From Strigamia acuminata (Eukaryota > Arthropoda > Chilopoda > Geophilomorpha > Linotaeniidae): a stretch of DNA of 64,000 nucleotides. Below, one piece after another: positions 1 through 10,600 of the stretch. Position 1 is the stretch's first letter. Every line of letters begins with the position of its first letter. The position numbers were made by a program, and so were the translations under genes. The notes under the pieces were generated by a model, which saw only the letters and a list, made by a program, of their open reading frames with translations, was not told where the DNA came from and searched no databases. The stretch spans positions 188,001 to 252,000 of the forward strand of contig OX442317.1 in NCBI GenBank assembly GCA_949358305.1. The letters run 5' to 3'.

Positions 1-702
1 TCGCTCGTCCTGCAAAACGAAAGTCGAAATAAACGAAATATACCGTAAATGTAGCTAGCATTTTTCGCATTTTTTACAACTCGTGAAAACTCACCGGAAA
101 TTTTCCTTGCACAAAATCGAAGCGGTCTGGCCTGGAATTAAGCTCATGCTCTTCTCCCCGATTCCCCGCCGAAACCACTTGAACTTGGGAAAAGGAAATC
201 CTCGCGCTTTGCATTCCAAACGTAACGTCTCCCCGCTCTCCACTCGTTCGTTTGTCTCCATCTGCTCGAGCATGTGGACCGGAACTAATCGGTTCGATTA
301 TTTAATTTATCAATATTCCTAATTAATAATGTTCCAATTTTTATGTTAAATTCGATACTCACTGAACGTCACTAAGCAACTCAAGGGTTCTCTCAATTGT
401 AAATCGCACAATAAAGACGCGAAATCTTTGACGGACACTTTCAGCTTTCGCAAACTGTCGGTACTTAAGCTGTTTACGTCGTTTCTGTCGTTGTGAACCC
501 TACAGAAATCGAAAAATACAAATACACAGCTAAATTTATGAATTTATGAGTTTGTTTATTTATGAATTTACCAATTGGCTGGAATGTGTCGCTGGAATTT
601 ATCCCAGCCGAATTTATCGATCGACGAAGCGATTCTCAAAAGCAAGTCGTTTTTGAGCTTGTGCAGCGGCAAGCCGCCGTAGCCGTAGTCGTCGAGCCCC
701 AT
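1..702 (-). CDS. MALT1: MALT1-like paracaspase, N-terminal part (runs off the left edge)
   Basis: Three exons are visible on the minus strand: about 572-702 (coding part), 363-499 and 95-284, each with GT and AG borders and compatible phases. Joined, they give a death-domain-like region (LLLRIASSIDKFGWDKF, then VSVKDFASLLCDLQLREPL) followed at once by an immunoglobulin domain (LECKARGFPFPKFKWFRRG). That order, death domain then Ig, is diagnostic of MALT1, the paracaspase that cleaves after arginine and acts downstream of CARD-BCL10 complexes in NF-kB signalling. The caspase-like domain with its His-Cys dyad would lie beyond base 1, so activity cannot be judged. The start is taken at the Met codon ending at 702 (MGLDDYGYG), although the frame stays open upstream to a possible acceptor near 854, so an extra 5' coding exon is possible. 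It lies head-to-head with UBAP1. MALT1 is absent from most insects, which makes this a useful taxonomic marker. Confidence 0.72.
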
Positions 703-1090
703 TGTCACATATCCTAAACACGTCGCGGATTTCGCCCAATTATGTACTATACCTCGACTTCTTCCGAAGAAATGAAAAGTGTAGCAATCGATAAATTTAG
801 CTCTGAGTAACGGAAACGGAAGTGACGAGATATCAAGATCATGACGTCGTCTGGCTGAAAAATAAAATATAAAAATAAGCGATGGCAGATCATTTCTCGT
901 GTCAGCTGTGATCGTCTGAACTCACGCTTTTGTTGTGTGTAGCTTTACACTTTAATCGAAACGGGAAATAAAGGTAACTATTCACTTTTCCATCGTGTGG
1001 TAATTGTTAATTTTTAATTTTTAAGTTCCTTTGCGCAGAAAGCCCGAGTGTTGCACCATTACGGCTTAGTCATCGCTCGTTTATGTGATA

Positions 1091-2869
1091 ATGGATAAAA
1101 TAAATTTTCTCGGTATTTAAAATATAAAATATAAAATCGTTCTCGCGATTCATTGCTAACGTTGTCGTTGAATAGGTACCGGTTATTTGGACGGCATTCC
1201 CGTAAAAATCGGCGAAAGGTTCCAACCTCCGATCAAGGTGAAATGTTTTCCTTAAAAACAAAACAAACCAAACTAATTTTGTAAACGTAAACAAATTGTT
1301 GTTAGGTCACTTTGCCACTCAACTACAAGCAGAGGAACCCCACCGACGTTCTGAACGACGACGTGAGTGATTTATTTACATTTACGGTACCTATTTGATT
1401 TTGAATTGACATTTTGATTGGTATCCGCAGTACGATTTTGGTTTGGAGAGGCGAATTTTGGAGTTGGCGCAACAGAAACGAAAAATGAAAGAAATGAAGG
1501 AACGCGTGAAAGACGAACAAGTGGCCTCGCGCATCGAACAGTTCACGCGTTTGGGCAACTCTGACAGTTCGGACGGTTCGCCGACGGGCAGCGGCAACAA
1601 CGTGCCTTCCTCTTCCGGCGACTCGAGCGAATGCGCGCCGACGGAGAATCACAAACCCGTGATGGAATCGGACTCGACTCCGACTCCGAATCCGAATCCG
1701 TTCGCTCACTACGCGCCGAAAAACATGCTGCAGCCAGAGACGGCCAACCGGACGACGGCGTCGCCGCAGCCGCCGCCGCAACCGCCGCCGAACGCGATCA
1801 AGCTGGAGGATTTCGAGTCGGAATCGAGTCCGTTCGACAGCGTCGAACTGAAAACACTCAACGACATGGAAGAGTTGAAAAACGTGCTGCAGAGCATGGA
1901 CGCGCGGGTGACGAACGAACGGTACGCGAACCATCAACAGTACGGACGGTCGAATCGCAACGACAATCTAAATTTCTCCACGTGCCAGCCGTACCAGCAA
2001 CATGAGCAGCAGTATCCAATTACGACCGGGTCCAACTTCGATCGCCTTCCTACCTACTCCACGTACACGATGCAGTGGAACAACGTGCCCGATAACGTGT
2101 ACCACCACCACCAAACTTACTGCTATCCGCACGGCGACGCCAACGTGCCGAGTTTGCGCGCCGCGCGCAGCACTCCCGACCTGACCAGCGAGCAGGACGA
2201 GTCGAGCGAGCCCGCCAACGCCATCACGACGCCTCATCTGCCACGACCCAGCAGCGTCGGCTCCGTACAAGTAAGCGAATGCGCTAGTATTTTTTGTAGA
2301 CGAATCAACAATTTGATTGAATTAAACAATTGGCGCAGAGTTTCGGGCCCGATCGATACGACGAGTTGGACGAGGGGGCGAAAATGCTGACGCGTCAAAT
2401 GACAGACATGGGTTTCCCCCGGCCCAGGAGCGTACGAGCCATTCTCAAGTTGGGCGTGGACGACAAAAAGGTAAGATGGGCTTATTAGCCGAGCTTATTA
2501 GCCGAGCTTATTAGCCGAGCTCGTCGTTAACGTCGGTAATCTAATAGTCATTTCCTTTGTAGGTGGTCGAACATCTGTGCTGCGTTCAGTCGATGGTCGA
2601 AAGTGGTTTCGATGCTGAGCGAGCTGAAATGGCGCTGTTCATGCACGACCAGGACCAGAAACAAGTAAATGCGTGCTAAGTAAAGAAATAAATAAATAAT
2701 TGCAGAAATAATTTCTTTTTTCTTTCTTTTTTTAAATTGAAAGGCTCAAAATTATCTGCGACTCGTTAAACAATTTGTCGACCTGGGATTTGAAGAGACA
2801 GCAATCAAACAAGCTTTGAGTCTACACGATAACGACAGAGATAAAGCGCTCGATTATCTAGTTTCGTGA
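1091..2869 (+). CDS. UBAP1: Ubiquitin-associated protein 1 (ESCRT-I subunit)
   Basis: Seven exons (1091-1112, 1176-1237, 1306-1362, 1431-2270, 2339-2470, 2563-2664, 2744-2869) join in frame to 446 residues. The N-terminus (GTGYLDGIPVKIGERF, then DYDFGLERRILELAQQ) matches the UMA domain by which UBAP1 binds ESCRT-I (VPS28/TSG101/VPS37). The motif LEDFESESSPFDSVELKTL matches the conserved central block of UBAP1. The C-terminus holds tandem UBA-like helices (SOUBA) ending in LGFEETAIKQALSLHDNDRD, which bind ubiquitin. The protein sorts ubiquitinated receptors into multivesicular endosomes. The middle is low complexity and rich in Pro, Ser and Gln. The start is a 22-nt first exon (MDKINFLG), chosen because it joins in phase to the UMA exon. 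The intron after exon 5 contains a 13-bp repeat three times. The stop lies about 150 bp from the stop of the convergent Spaetzle-like gene. Confidence 0.88.
2471..2562 (+). repeat. 13-bp minisatellite filling a UBAP1 intron
   Basis: The unit GCTTATTAGCCGA occurs three times in tandem from about 2480 to 2519, inside the 92-bp intron between the two UBA-encoding exons. It makes up nearly half of the intron and is different in style from the simple AT-rich repeats elsewhere. Confidence 0.9.
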
Positions 2870-3018
2870 CGTCGTTTCCATTCCACTAAAAAAAATGTGC
2901 ATTATATAAATAATAATGAAAAATAAATAAAAACCTGATTTATTTGTAATTACACACTGGACCGGTTTAAATTTTAAATTTTAAATTTTAAATTAACGCA
3001 CCTTTAAGCAAAAAGCCC

Positions 3019-5198
3019 TTAACTAAACAACAAGGTCTGCCGAGCCGAGGGTCGCCAACACTTGCACGCGCCGGGCACCAGGAACCAGTCGTAGAACACG
3101 CGCAGTTGGAAACACCCCTGTTGGTCGATGCCGTCGCACCGAGGCAAGTTGTTGGACTCGTTGTTGGGCTCGTTATTCGGCATCACGTCGCGATCCATTT
3201 TGTCGATGGTGTGCGTCTTTTCCGCTCCGCCTGCTCCGCCTGCTCCGCCCGCGCGCATGAACAGATACTGCTGGAAGTTCTGGAAATCGTGCACGGGTGG
3301 CACTGGTAGGTCGGCGTGAGGCGCCGGCGTCGTCATGGGTATGGGTGGTGGGGCGTGGGGTACCGACGATGTCGGATAGAAGATTTCGGCAGCCAGCAGA
3401 GACGTCCAACGGGACGACGACAAACAGTCGCCGTCCATGAAGTTGCACTTTTTATTCCTGATAAAAAAAGAAAAAGGAAAATGAATCCATCGTAATATTC
3501 TTTAATTCTTTAATTTGTATCACACACTTACCCGCACTTTGTCACCTCGACCGACTGGACCAGGTAGCCTTCGAAAGGGATCTGGACGACGTAGCGCCAC
3601 ACGCCTCGATAATTGCGAGCGAACAAGGGCGTCGCGTAATGCGCCGTTGACGGACACGCGGTGGCCATTCCCATCGCGTCGGTCGCACTTGTTTCCACGC
3701 CGTTTCTGTTTAGGTTGGGTTTCGACGGCGCAAAGTTCGACAACATTCCCCACATGCGACACAATCTGCATAGTTGAAACACATGTTATTACAAATTAAA
3801 TTTTTTTTAAAAAAAGTGTCTGTTTAAGACCACATGGTACAAGTTAACCTTCATGTGACATGTAGATTGGACTGAAAATCTTAATTTCGTAAGTTTCGTA
3901 GTTATGTTTTGACTAAATCATGTGAACCACTGGCGGATTCAGTGGGTGACTAAAAATCCAATTCTTTTTATCAAAAATTCGATTTTTGAATAAAACTTTC
4001 GATTTTTTTTTTTAATCAAAAATGTCGATTTTTTTTGTCCAAAATTTTCAATTTTTTGGATACTAAAATTCAATTTTAGACTAAAAAAATTTATTCTGAA
4101 ACCGAAATCACTATTTTTAGACAAAACAGCCAATTTTTGGTCCAAAACGGCCATATTTTTGCCCCAAAACTTAGCCACGTTAGTTATTCTGAACGAGATG
4201 TGTAAAAAAAATAGCACTTTGTTTAGACGTTATCGTTGGTGCCAGTTTCCCCATAGACGGCAGTATTTTTCGTGATACATCTCGCGATACATCCCGTTTA
4301 GATTCACTACCGTGCCTAAAGAAGATTAACTCGAAAAAAAAAATGATTTACAAATTTGACGAATCGCTACACGGAATCGCTCGTCCCTCGCTAGTGGCAT
4401 TCTCATTCTCATTCTCATTCTCATTCTCATTCTCTTCCGCGGACACCGACGATTCGTTTAATAATAAACTTTCTCGTTTGTGACGATTATTCAGCATCGG
4501 TCCGTCGTATTTCGAAACTTTGGGCAAACGAGGATCTTGCTTAAGTAGCGGCACAAACGACCGCAAGTAATCCAAAGTTTTGTTTCGAATAAATTCGCTG
4601 CAAAAAGAAAAAAAAAAGAAAATAAGTAGGTGTAATTTGTGCGCACTGTATTCCTCAATACAATGGACACGTATCTCACAATGGATATCTTTGATCGAGA
4701 GGGTTTTGTCCCATGGGATTGCGAGGAATAGTTCCCTGATTCACATCTGCGCATAAATTAAATTCCAAACTGTTGTCCGTGAGTCCGCGACACGTTTCTT
4801 CCGTGTACACGTAATAGGGCGGTTTGTTGGATCTCGGCGGCTCGTCTCCGGCCGGCGCCTCCATCCACGCCAGCACCTGCTCGGCGTCGCGGCATTCCAC
4901 GTCCACGACGAGGACGAGCAACAGCGCCGAAACAAGCGCGCCCACGATGCAAATCTAACGTAACGAAACATGAGCGCAGGAGGAAATAGGAAGAGGAAGC
5001 GGGAATGAAGGTCGAGGTCAAATACGAGAATCAAAAGAATTTTGTTGTTCGCGAGGGCGGCAGGGACACTGACCGCTAAAGCCGTTATTGTAATAAACCT
5101 TATTATTTCTAAACTCCCCCTAATGACATAACACGATAGATACCGTAAAAAAACAGAAAACGAACAGTCTACTTCACCTCTCGAATTCTGCGATCCAT
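3019..5198 (-). CDS. Spaetzle-like cystine-knot Toll ligand (spz3/spz4 type)
   Basis: Five exons are proposed: 5178-5198 (MDRRIRE), one from 4954 to about 4682, one from about 4594 to 4346, one from about 3763 to 3531, and one from about 3455 to 3019. The second exon opens with a hydrophobic signal segment (IVGALVSALLLVLVV). A dibasic-flanked region with an Asn-Glu dipeptide run leads to the cystine-knot domain: CPSTAHYATPLFARNYRGVW, then VVQIPFEGYLVQSVEVTKC, and a C-terminal block CFQLRVFYDWFLVPGACKCW. The pattern Y-P-A-N-G-VWR-VVQ and the closing FLVPGACKCW are characteristic of secreted Spaetzle family cytokines that bind Toll receptors, closest in style to Spz3/Spz4. About 90 residues rich in Pro, Gly, Ala and Asn interrupt the cystine-knot domain. 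The 21-nt first exon is inferred from a Met, a GTGAAG donor and correct phase. The processing site is not certain. Confidence 0.8.
3955..4185. repeat. Degenerate AAAATTCGATTTTT-type repeat in a Spaetzle-like intron
   Basis: The intron between about 3764 and 4345 contains around eight loosely repeated units resembling AAAATTCGATTTTTG, with AT-rich spacers. The open frame across it is low complexity and not coding-like. It may be a decayed tandem array or an AT-rich hairpin-prone segment. Confidence 0.55.
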
Positions 5199-5500
5199 CG
5201 GAGAAAATAATGCGGAGAGAGAAAGAGAGAGAGAGAGAACAACGAATGAACAAACGATCGGGAAAAATCAAGTCGAGTCAGCGACCGCTAAACATTGGAG
5301 GGCGAATTCCTAATGAGCCCCAACCTCTCTCTCTCTCTCTCTCTCTCGCTCTCTGTGCTCGCCTCGGGCGTCGCATCACTCACATACACGTACACTCACG
5401 TACGTACCTTATCTTCACTTCACTCGACCAATAAATTAAATGAACAAACGTACTCGGCATAAACTAACTTATTTTTTTAATCGCATCAAATAAATACAAT
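5199..5500. other. Gap between Spaetzle-like and chitinase genes, with GA and CT microsatellites
   Basis: A (GA)n tract at about 5215-5240 and a (CT)n tract at about 5324-5352 face each other. Such GA/CT tracts often occur near arthropod promoters and could bind GAGA-type factors, so this may be the Spaetzle-like promoter. No exon is supported here. The chitinase poly(A) signal region lies near 5480-5500. Confidence 0.5.
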
Positions 5501-7371
5501 TTAACAACCGGCCACCTTGTTCTTCCAGTTGCACGTATTGCTGGTCACGTCAAACACAGTGCCGGCACTGCACTCGTATTCCTGCCAAACAAAAGAAAAG
5601 AAAAGAAAAGAAACAAATACCGTACTTGTACTCCGTTAGTAGAAAACGTTAGTGAGAAAGTGAGCGAGTCAATCTCACCTGCTTGACGATTCGTTCGCCG
5701 TTGAGGTAGCAGCGCCAATAAATGGTGCAGTCGTCGGGGTCGCGGAACCAGCCGACCGAGGGGCAGTCGCCGGAACCCGTCGGAGGCCAGTTCGTAGAGC
5801 CTTGGTGGTTCGGCGCCCTGGTGGTGACGGGGCGTCGCGTGGTCACCAGCGCGGGCGGTCGGACAATGGGCCCGCGCAGGGTTTCGTGGATGATGCTGAT
5901 GAGCGGGAAATGTTTGCCGTGACAATATCCGTGAAAATCGTCCGTTTCGATGCTCCACACCATCCCCCCTCCCAGCTTCATGTCTCGCGCAAAATTCGCC
6001 TTGATTTGGATGCTCTTGGGGTCGTCGTAGCTGACCCACTGGCGACCCTTGAACGCGTACGGCGCCTCGTAACCGTCGACCCACACAATTTTCCACGGTT
6101 CGCCGTTGGTTATTTGCTCGCAAATCTATTATTATTCATTTTATCCATTTCATCATATTTGTCAAAATGAGTATGTCTAAAAACCAATCACCTCGTTGTA
6201 GCCGAGCGTTCCTGCTTCGCCCGTGTACGGCCCGGCGTTGCCCTTCTGAGGCGCCGGCGCTTCCAAACCGTTCACGTTGACATCGCGCAAAGTAAAACTT
6301 CTTCCGTACAGCCCCATCCCCAGAATCAATTTCTCCGGCGGCGCGCCGTTGGCGATCCAGTGGTGAATCGAAAAGTTCTACACAAAATTCGCCGAGAAAT
6401 GAATAAATGAATGAATTTACAAACAGAATATTTGGCTTACCATGTTGAGAAATCGGTTGTGCTCCAGCTCGCCCGCCCGCTCGTACAGCGGAGAGTTGTG
6501 CCCCGTCACGTTCTCCCAACCGCCGTGGTAGTCGTAAGTCATGATGTTGATGAAGTCCAGGTATTTAGACACCTGCGGGATGTCGTACGAGGCGTCGGTC
6601 GTCGTTTTGCCCGCGCCCACGGCCGAAGTCAAGAGGAAATTGTACGGTGAAAACGCTTCTTTCAGTTCCTTTCAACGATTGAGAAAGAAAATGACAATGC
6701 CAAAAATCATGTCTAATAATGATAATTAATACCTTGAGCAAGAAAACAAAATTTTGTTTGTCTCGCGGCCCACCGTCGCGCAAGTTCGGATACTCCCAGT
6801 CCATGTCGAGTCCATCGAATCCCCACTTCCTGAGGAAAACCACCACCGAATCGATAAACGTCTTCCTCAGCGCGCTCGATTCGGCCATTATCGAGTACTT
6901 CTTGGAGCCTTCGTTCCAGCCACCGACCGCCAAAATCGTTTTGAGTTTCGGGTTGATCCGCTTGAGTCCATTGAATCGTCCGAAGGCATCTGCGACGAGC
7001 AAACACGTTCAACACTTACTCACGAACGCATTCAATTCAACCATTGTGCACACGTAGTACCTTTTCCCCATTCGTCGGGCAGATCGTTCCAGGGGTCCAG
7101 CGAACGAACGGTGTTGGCGCTAGACAAGCCGGCAAAGCCATAAATCAAATGAGTGCAGATGAACGGATCGATCGCTTCCACCGGGAACTTACCCGCGCCC
7201 GGTCTGTAGACGGCCCAACTGCCGTAATAGCAAACAACCTTCTTGTCTGGAAGATAAAGAAGAAAATTAAAAATTAAAAATTGAAAAACAAGTCCAAGTC
7301 AAACCTGAGCTCTGCGCGCAAACGATCGAAGCGAACGCGACCAAAACCAGCGCGATTAATCTAACGTCCAT
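5501..7371 (-). CDS. GH18 chitinase with C-terminal chitin-binding (peritrophin A) domain
   Basis: About seven exons encode a signal peptide (MDVRLIALVLVAFASIVCA), then a full GH18 domain: VVCYYGSWAVYRPG, the KTILAVGGWN motif, the catalytic FDGLDMDWEYP (DxxDxDxE with the proton-donor Glu), INIMTYDYHGGWE, and GGGMVWSIETDDF. A short Thr/Pro linker follows, then a CBM14 domain with six cysteines split over the last two exons (GDCPSVGWF to CNWKNKVAGC). The enzyme hydrolyses beta-1,4 linkages of chitin outside the cell, in cuticle turnover or the gut lining. All catalytic residues are present and there is no frameshift. One GH18 plus one CBM14 resembles insect group II/III/V-like small chitinases, but I cannot assign a group. 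A TATA box lies about 55 bp upstream of the start. Confidence 0.93.
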
Positions 7372-7423
7372 GATGGAGAATTAACTAACCACGAGTACCA
7401 CCTGTCTACAATTTACAATACCG

Positions 7424-7430
7424 TTTTATA
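7424..7430 (-). promoter_or_regulatory. TATA box of the chitinase gene
   Basis: On the minus strand this reads TATAAAA within GGGTATAAAACGG. It sits 53-59 bp upstream of the chitinase ATG, a normal distance for a TATA box with a short leader. Confidence 0.65.
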
Positions 7431-7603
7431 CCCAATTGATATCGCACTTTTTTCTTCTCCATTTTAATCGTAAAGACGTCAGTCAAGAAGATAAAAAGAA
7501 ATAATTCGCCGTAATCACTCTTCAGCAGCAGCAGCAGATATGACATTTAGCATTTCAACACTTTTTCTTTTTTTTTTAATAGATTATAGTCACGTTTTAT
7601 TCG

Positions 7604-7604
<1 letters not shown>

Positions 7605-7643
<39 letters not shown>

Positions 7644-7648
7644 TTTCT
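7605..7648. repeat. (TTTA)n microsatellite at the 3' end of EFL1
   Basis: About eleven copies of ATTT lie just inside and beyond the EFL1 stop codon region, in its likely 3' untranslated region. Confidence 0.9.
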
Positions 7649-10600
7649 CGTCAAAGTCCTTTGTTTTTCGGCGTGTTCGACAACCTGCTCGTCCACCGAC
7701 AGCCCTTTCCGCCTCCGGACGGCGTTCACGTACTTCCTCGCTCTGTTCTCCGAATCGGCCTTCTCGCCAAAATGCGCGTACTCTTCTTCGGTGCTCGGCA
7801 CCCAAAACGGATCGATATCGAGCACCTGAAACAAACGAGATAGTAATAATTAGAAAAAGAAAGAAAGAAAAAATTCCTTCTTATCATCCGTAATAGTGTG
7901 AGTCTGTCCCATTTTGGTTATCCCAACAGGGTTGGTCGACTTAATATTCAGCTCGCGAACGGAAATGCAAAAAGCGTTCGTTCGTTCGTTCATTCTAGTA
8001 GTCATTCATTCATTCTGTGTCTCCGAGCCTCTTTCTCTCTCTCACCTGCCAATGCGTAAACACCAGTTGTGGCATGGCGTGTCCGCTCGTCTGTTTGCGA
8101 ATTTCGTTGGCAAAATCGAAGCTCTCGACGACGGGCAACGTGGCCGTCACGTCAAACATCTGCGAGCCCTCCACCAGATCGCTGGCCAGCACTTGACCGC
8201 TGCGCTTGCCCAGAACCGCGTACAATTTGCCTGAAATAAAACAAAAACAACCTGTCAGGGGTCGTAGAGGACGGGTCAAGCGAGCTCCAAATTTGGCGCA
8301 CGGGGTGCGCTGTGGCATCCGCACTCACTCGTCCGGAATAGAATAGCCATAATTCATACCCAACCCCTCGCTCCAAACAGGCACAAGGTAAACACTGCTT
8401 GCTTGCGCTCAAGGACCCGCCACACCCTCGAAGCTCATTAATTATTCCTTTTCCCAGAACTAACAAGTAAGAGTAACGACGAATTGAACCGGGAGGCCCC
8501 GATCAGGAGCGAACACCATCTTCATTATCGTCATTATCGTTATCATTACCATTACCACACCCTTCATTCATTCATTCATTCATTCATTCATTCATTTCTT
8601 TTCACATTTCTGATTTCTGATTTGTGAGTGAGTGAGTGACACAGTTTGCAAACTGAGTCACAAGAACAACAATTGCTAATTAAAAGCGCCGTTTTCCGTT
8701 TTTCGTTGACCAGTTGGCGAGTTCGGTAGGGGCAAGGGGTGAGGGGGGATGACGAGTGTCATCCAGGAAATGGCCACGGGGCATAAAAGGGCTCTCCTGT
8801 GTCTCGCGTGGTCTCGTTGCCACAGGTCCCATTCATGAGCGAATCACTATAAATACTACTACGCCTGACGAGCGCCTAATCGTGATTGCGCCACAGCCAC
8901 ACTCCCAAATGGACATCGCGTCGACTCTCACCTGCCTCGTCGCGTTTCTCACCTGCGCTCTCAGCGCTCTCAGCGCTCTCAGCGCTCTCAGCACTCTCAG
9001 CATCGACGACGACCGAATTCTCTACCAGAATGGGGTAAGACGAATTACGCGCAGGAAACGCTTCATTCCAGCCAATTTAAAACGAGCAATTTCATTTCAA
9101 CGCCGTTCCAACCTTCCATTTTTTTTCTCCATTTTTTTCCCCCAATTCCTTTTCTTTCATTTTTCTTTTTTTCTTTCGTGGTTTTTATGAAGGCAAAAAA
9201 GGACGACAGGTTCGCTATCCCCCGCCGCGTTGCCATCATTCTCTCTGCTGGAAAGTGGTCGCGGAAGGCGGGACGGGGGTTGGGCCTGACAGGCGCAGAC
9301 AGACGTGCGCTGACAGGTGTCACGCTCTTTCTTTTTTTCTCCGCAGGATTCCGAGAACGATTTGCCAACCTGCTCGCCCCTTTCCGTTTGCAACCGAATC
9401 GACACGTACGGCGCCGCCTGGAGTTTGCGCCTGTGCCGATGCGCCAACGGAATCCAGTGCCCCGCGTCCACCGACGTCAACGACGGACATACGCTCACCG
9501 ACAAAAACCGTCAATTCAAAGTACGAAAGAAAGAAATAAAGAAATAAAGAAAGAATGCTTAAAAAGGTCATTCCTTTCTTTCTTTCTTTCTCTTTTCAAG
9601 TCTTGCGAATCGATAGATCGATTAGCCAAATGCCGATATTTCCGTGACGTGACTTGGACCGTCATCAAATACGCCGACAACGTGACGCAACAAATGCTCT
9701 TCTGTGCGTGCCCGAAGAACAGCGTGGCCTACATCATCAAACGACAAGCGTATCACGGCGTTCAAGGAACCGGATACCAGTACTCGTTCGCCTGCTCGCC
9801 CAAAAGTGTAAACATCTCAACAAAACATTAATTAATTAATTAATTAACAAACAAATAAAATGAAATACTGTAAATCTATAAATATTCGTAGAGACTGCGC
9901 TGCCAACGCAAGGAGCCTTGTCGCTTGTTTACGAGCAAGAAACTCGTTCGCGATTTGGAGGACGTCAACTCAAACACGCTGTGCCAGTGCCCACGCGGCC
10001 ACCGCTGCCCCGATCATCATCTCGAACCGGGCGTCATTCCCAATAACGTCATCGATCTGCAATCGGTCACGACCTACAGCGCCTACTGCATCTGATCTGA
10101 TCCGAAAAAACAGCCTCGTTCGTTCAATGCACACATCAAAGTATACGAATACGAATACGAATGTAATAACACAAATTCAAACTTACAACAACAATATCAT
10201 AATAAAAACAAAAAAGAAAAAAAGAGAAAGAGAGAGAGAGAAAGAGAAAAAGAAAAAAGGGAGAAGCGCATTTCTTTCCAATTCATTCGAAATTCGTTTC
10301 CTGATCGAGATAAAAATTAATGAGCTCAACACAAAGGTCTGGTGATGCGAGAAAAACAATCAAATTGCCCAAATTATTCAACGCTTCACACTCCACGGAA
10401 TTTCAATTTCAATTTCCCCTCGACCGGAAGTCGACAAATTTATCCGATGATGATGGCTGGCTGGGCTGGGTGAACGCTCGTTTCCAACAAACACAAAAAA
10501 GTGTCAAAAAACAAAATAAACCGATCACCATCATCATCACCACCATCATTGCATTGCATTCGTGTTGCGTTAATCGAGTTGTTGGGCTCGAGCTCAACCA

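Noticed and set aside
9063-9360. Open frames on both strands between argos exons 1 and 2
   Set aside because: They are Phe- or Lys-rich readings of the pyrimidine-rich intron, and the intron has good splice sites.
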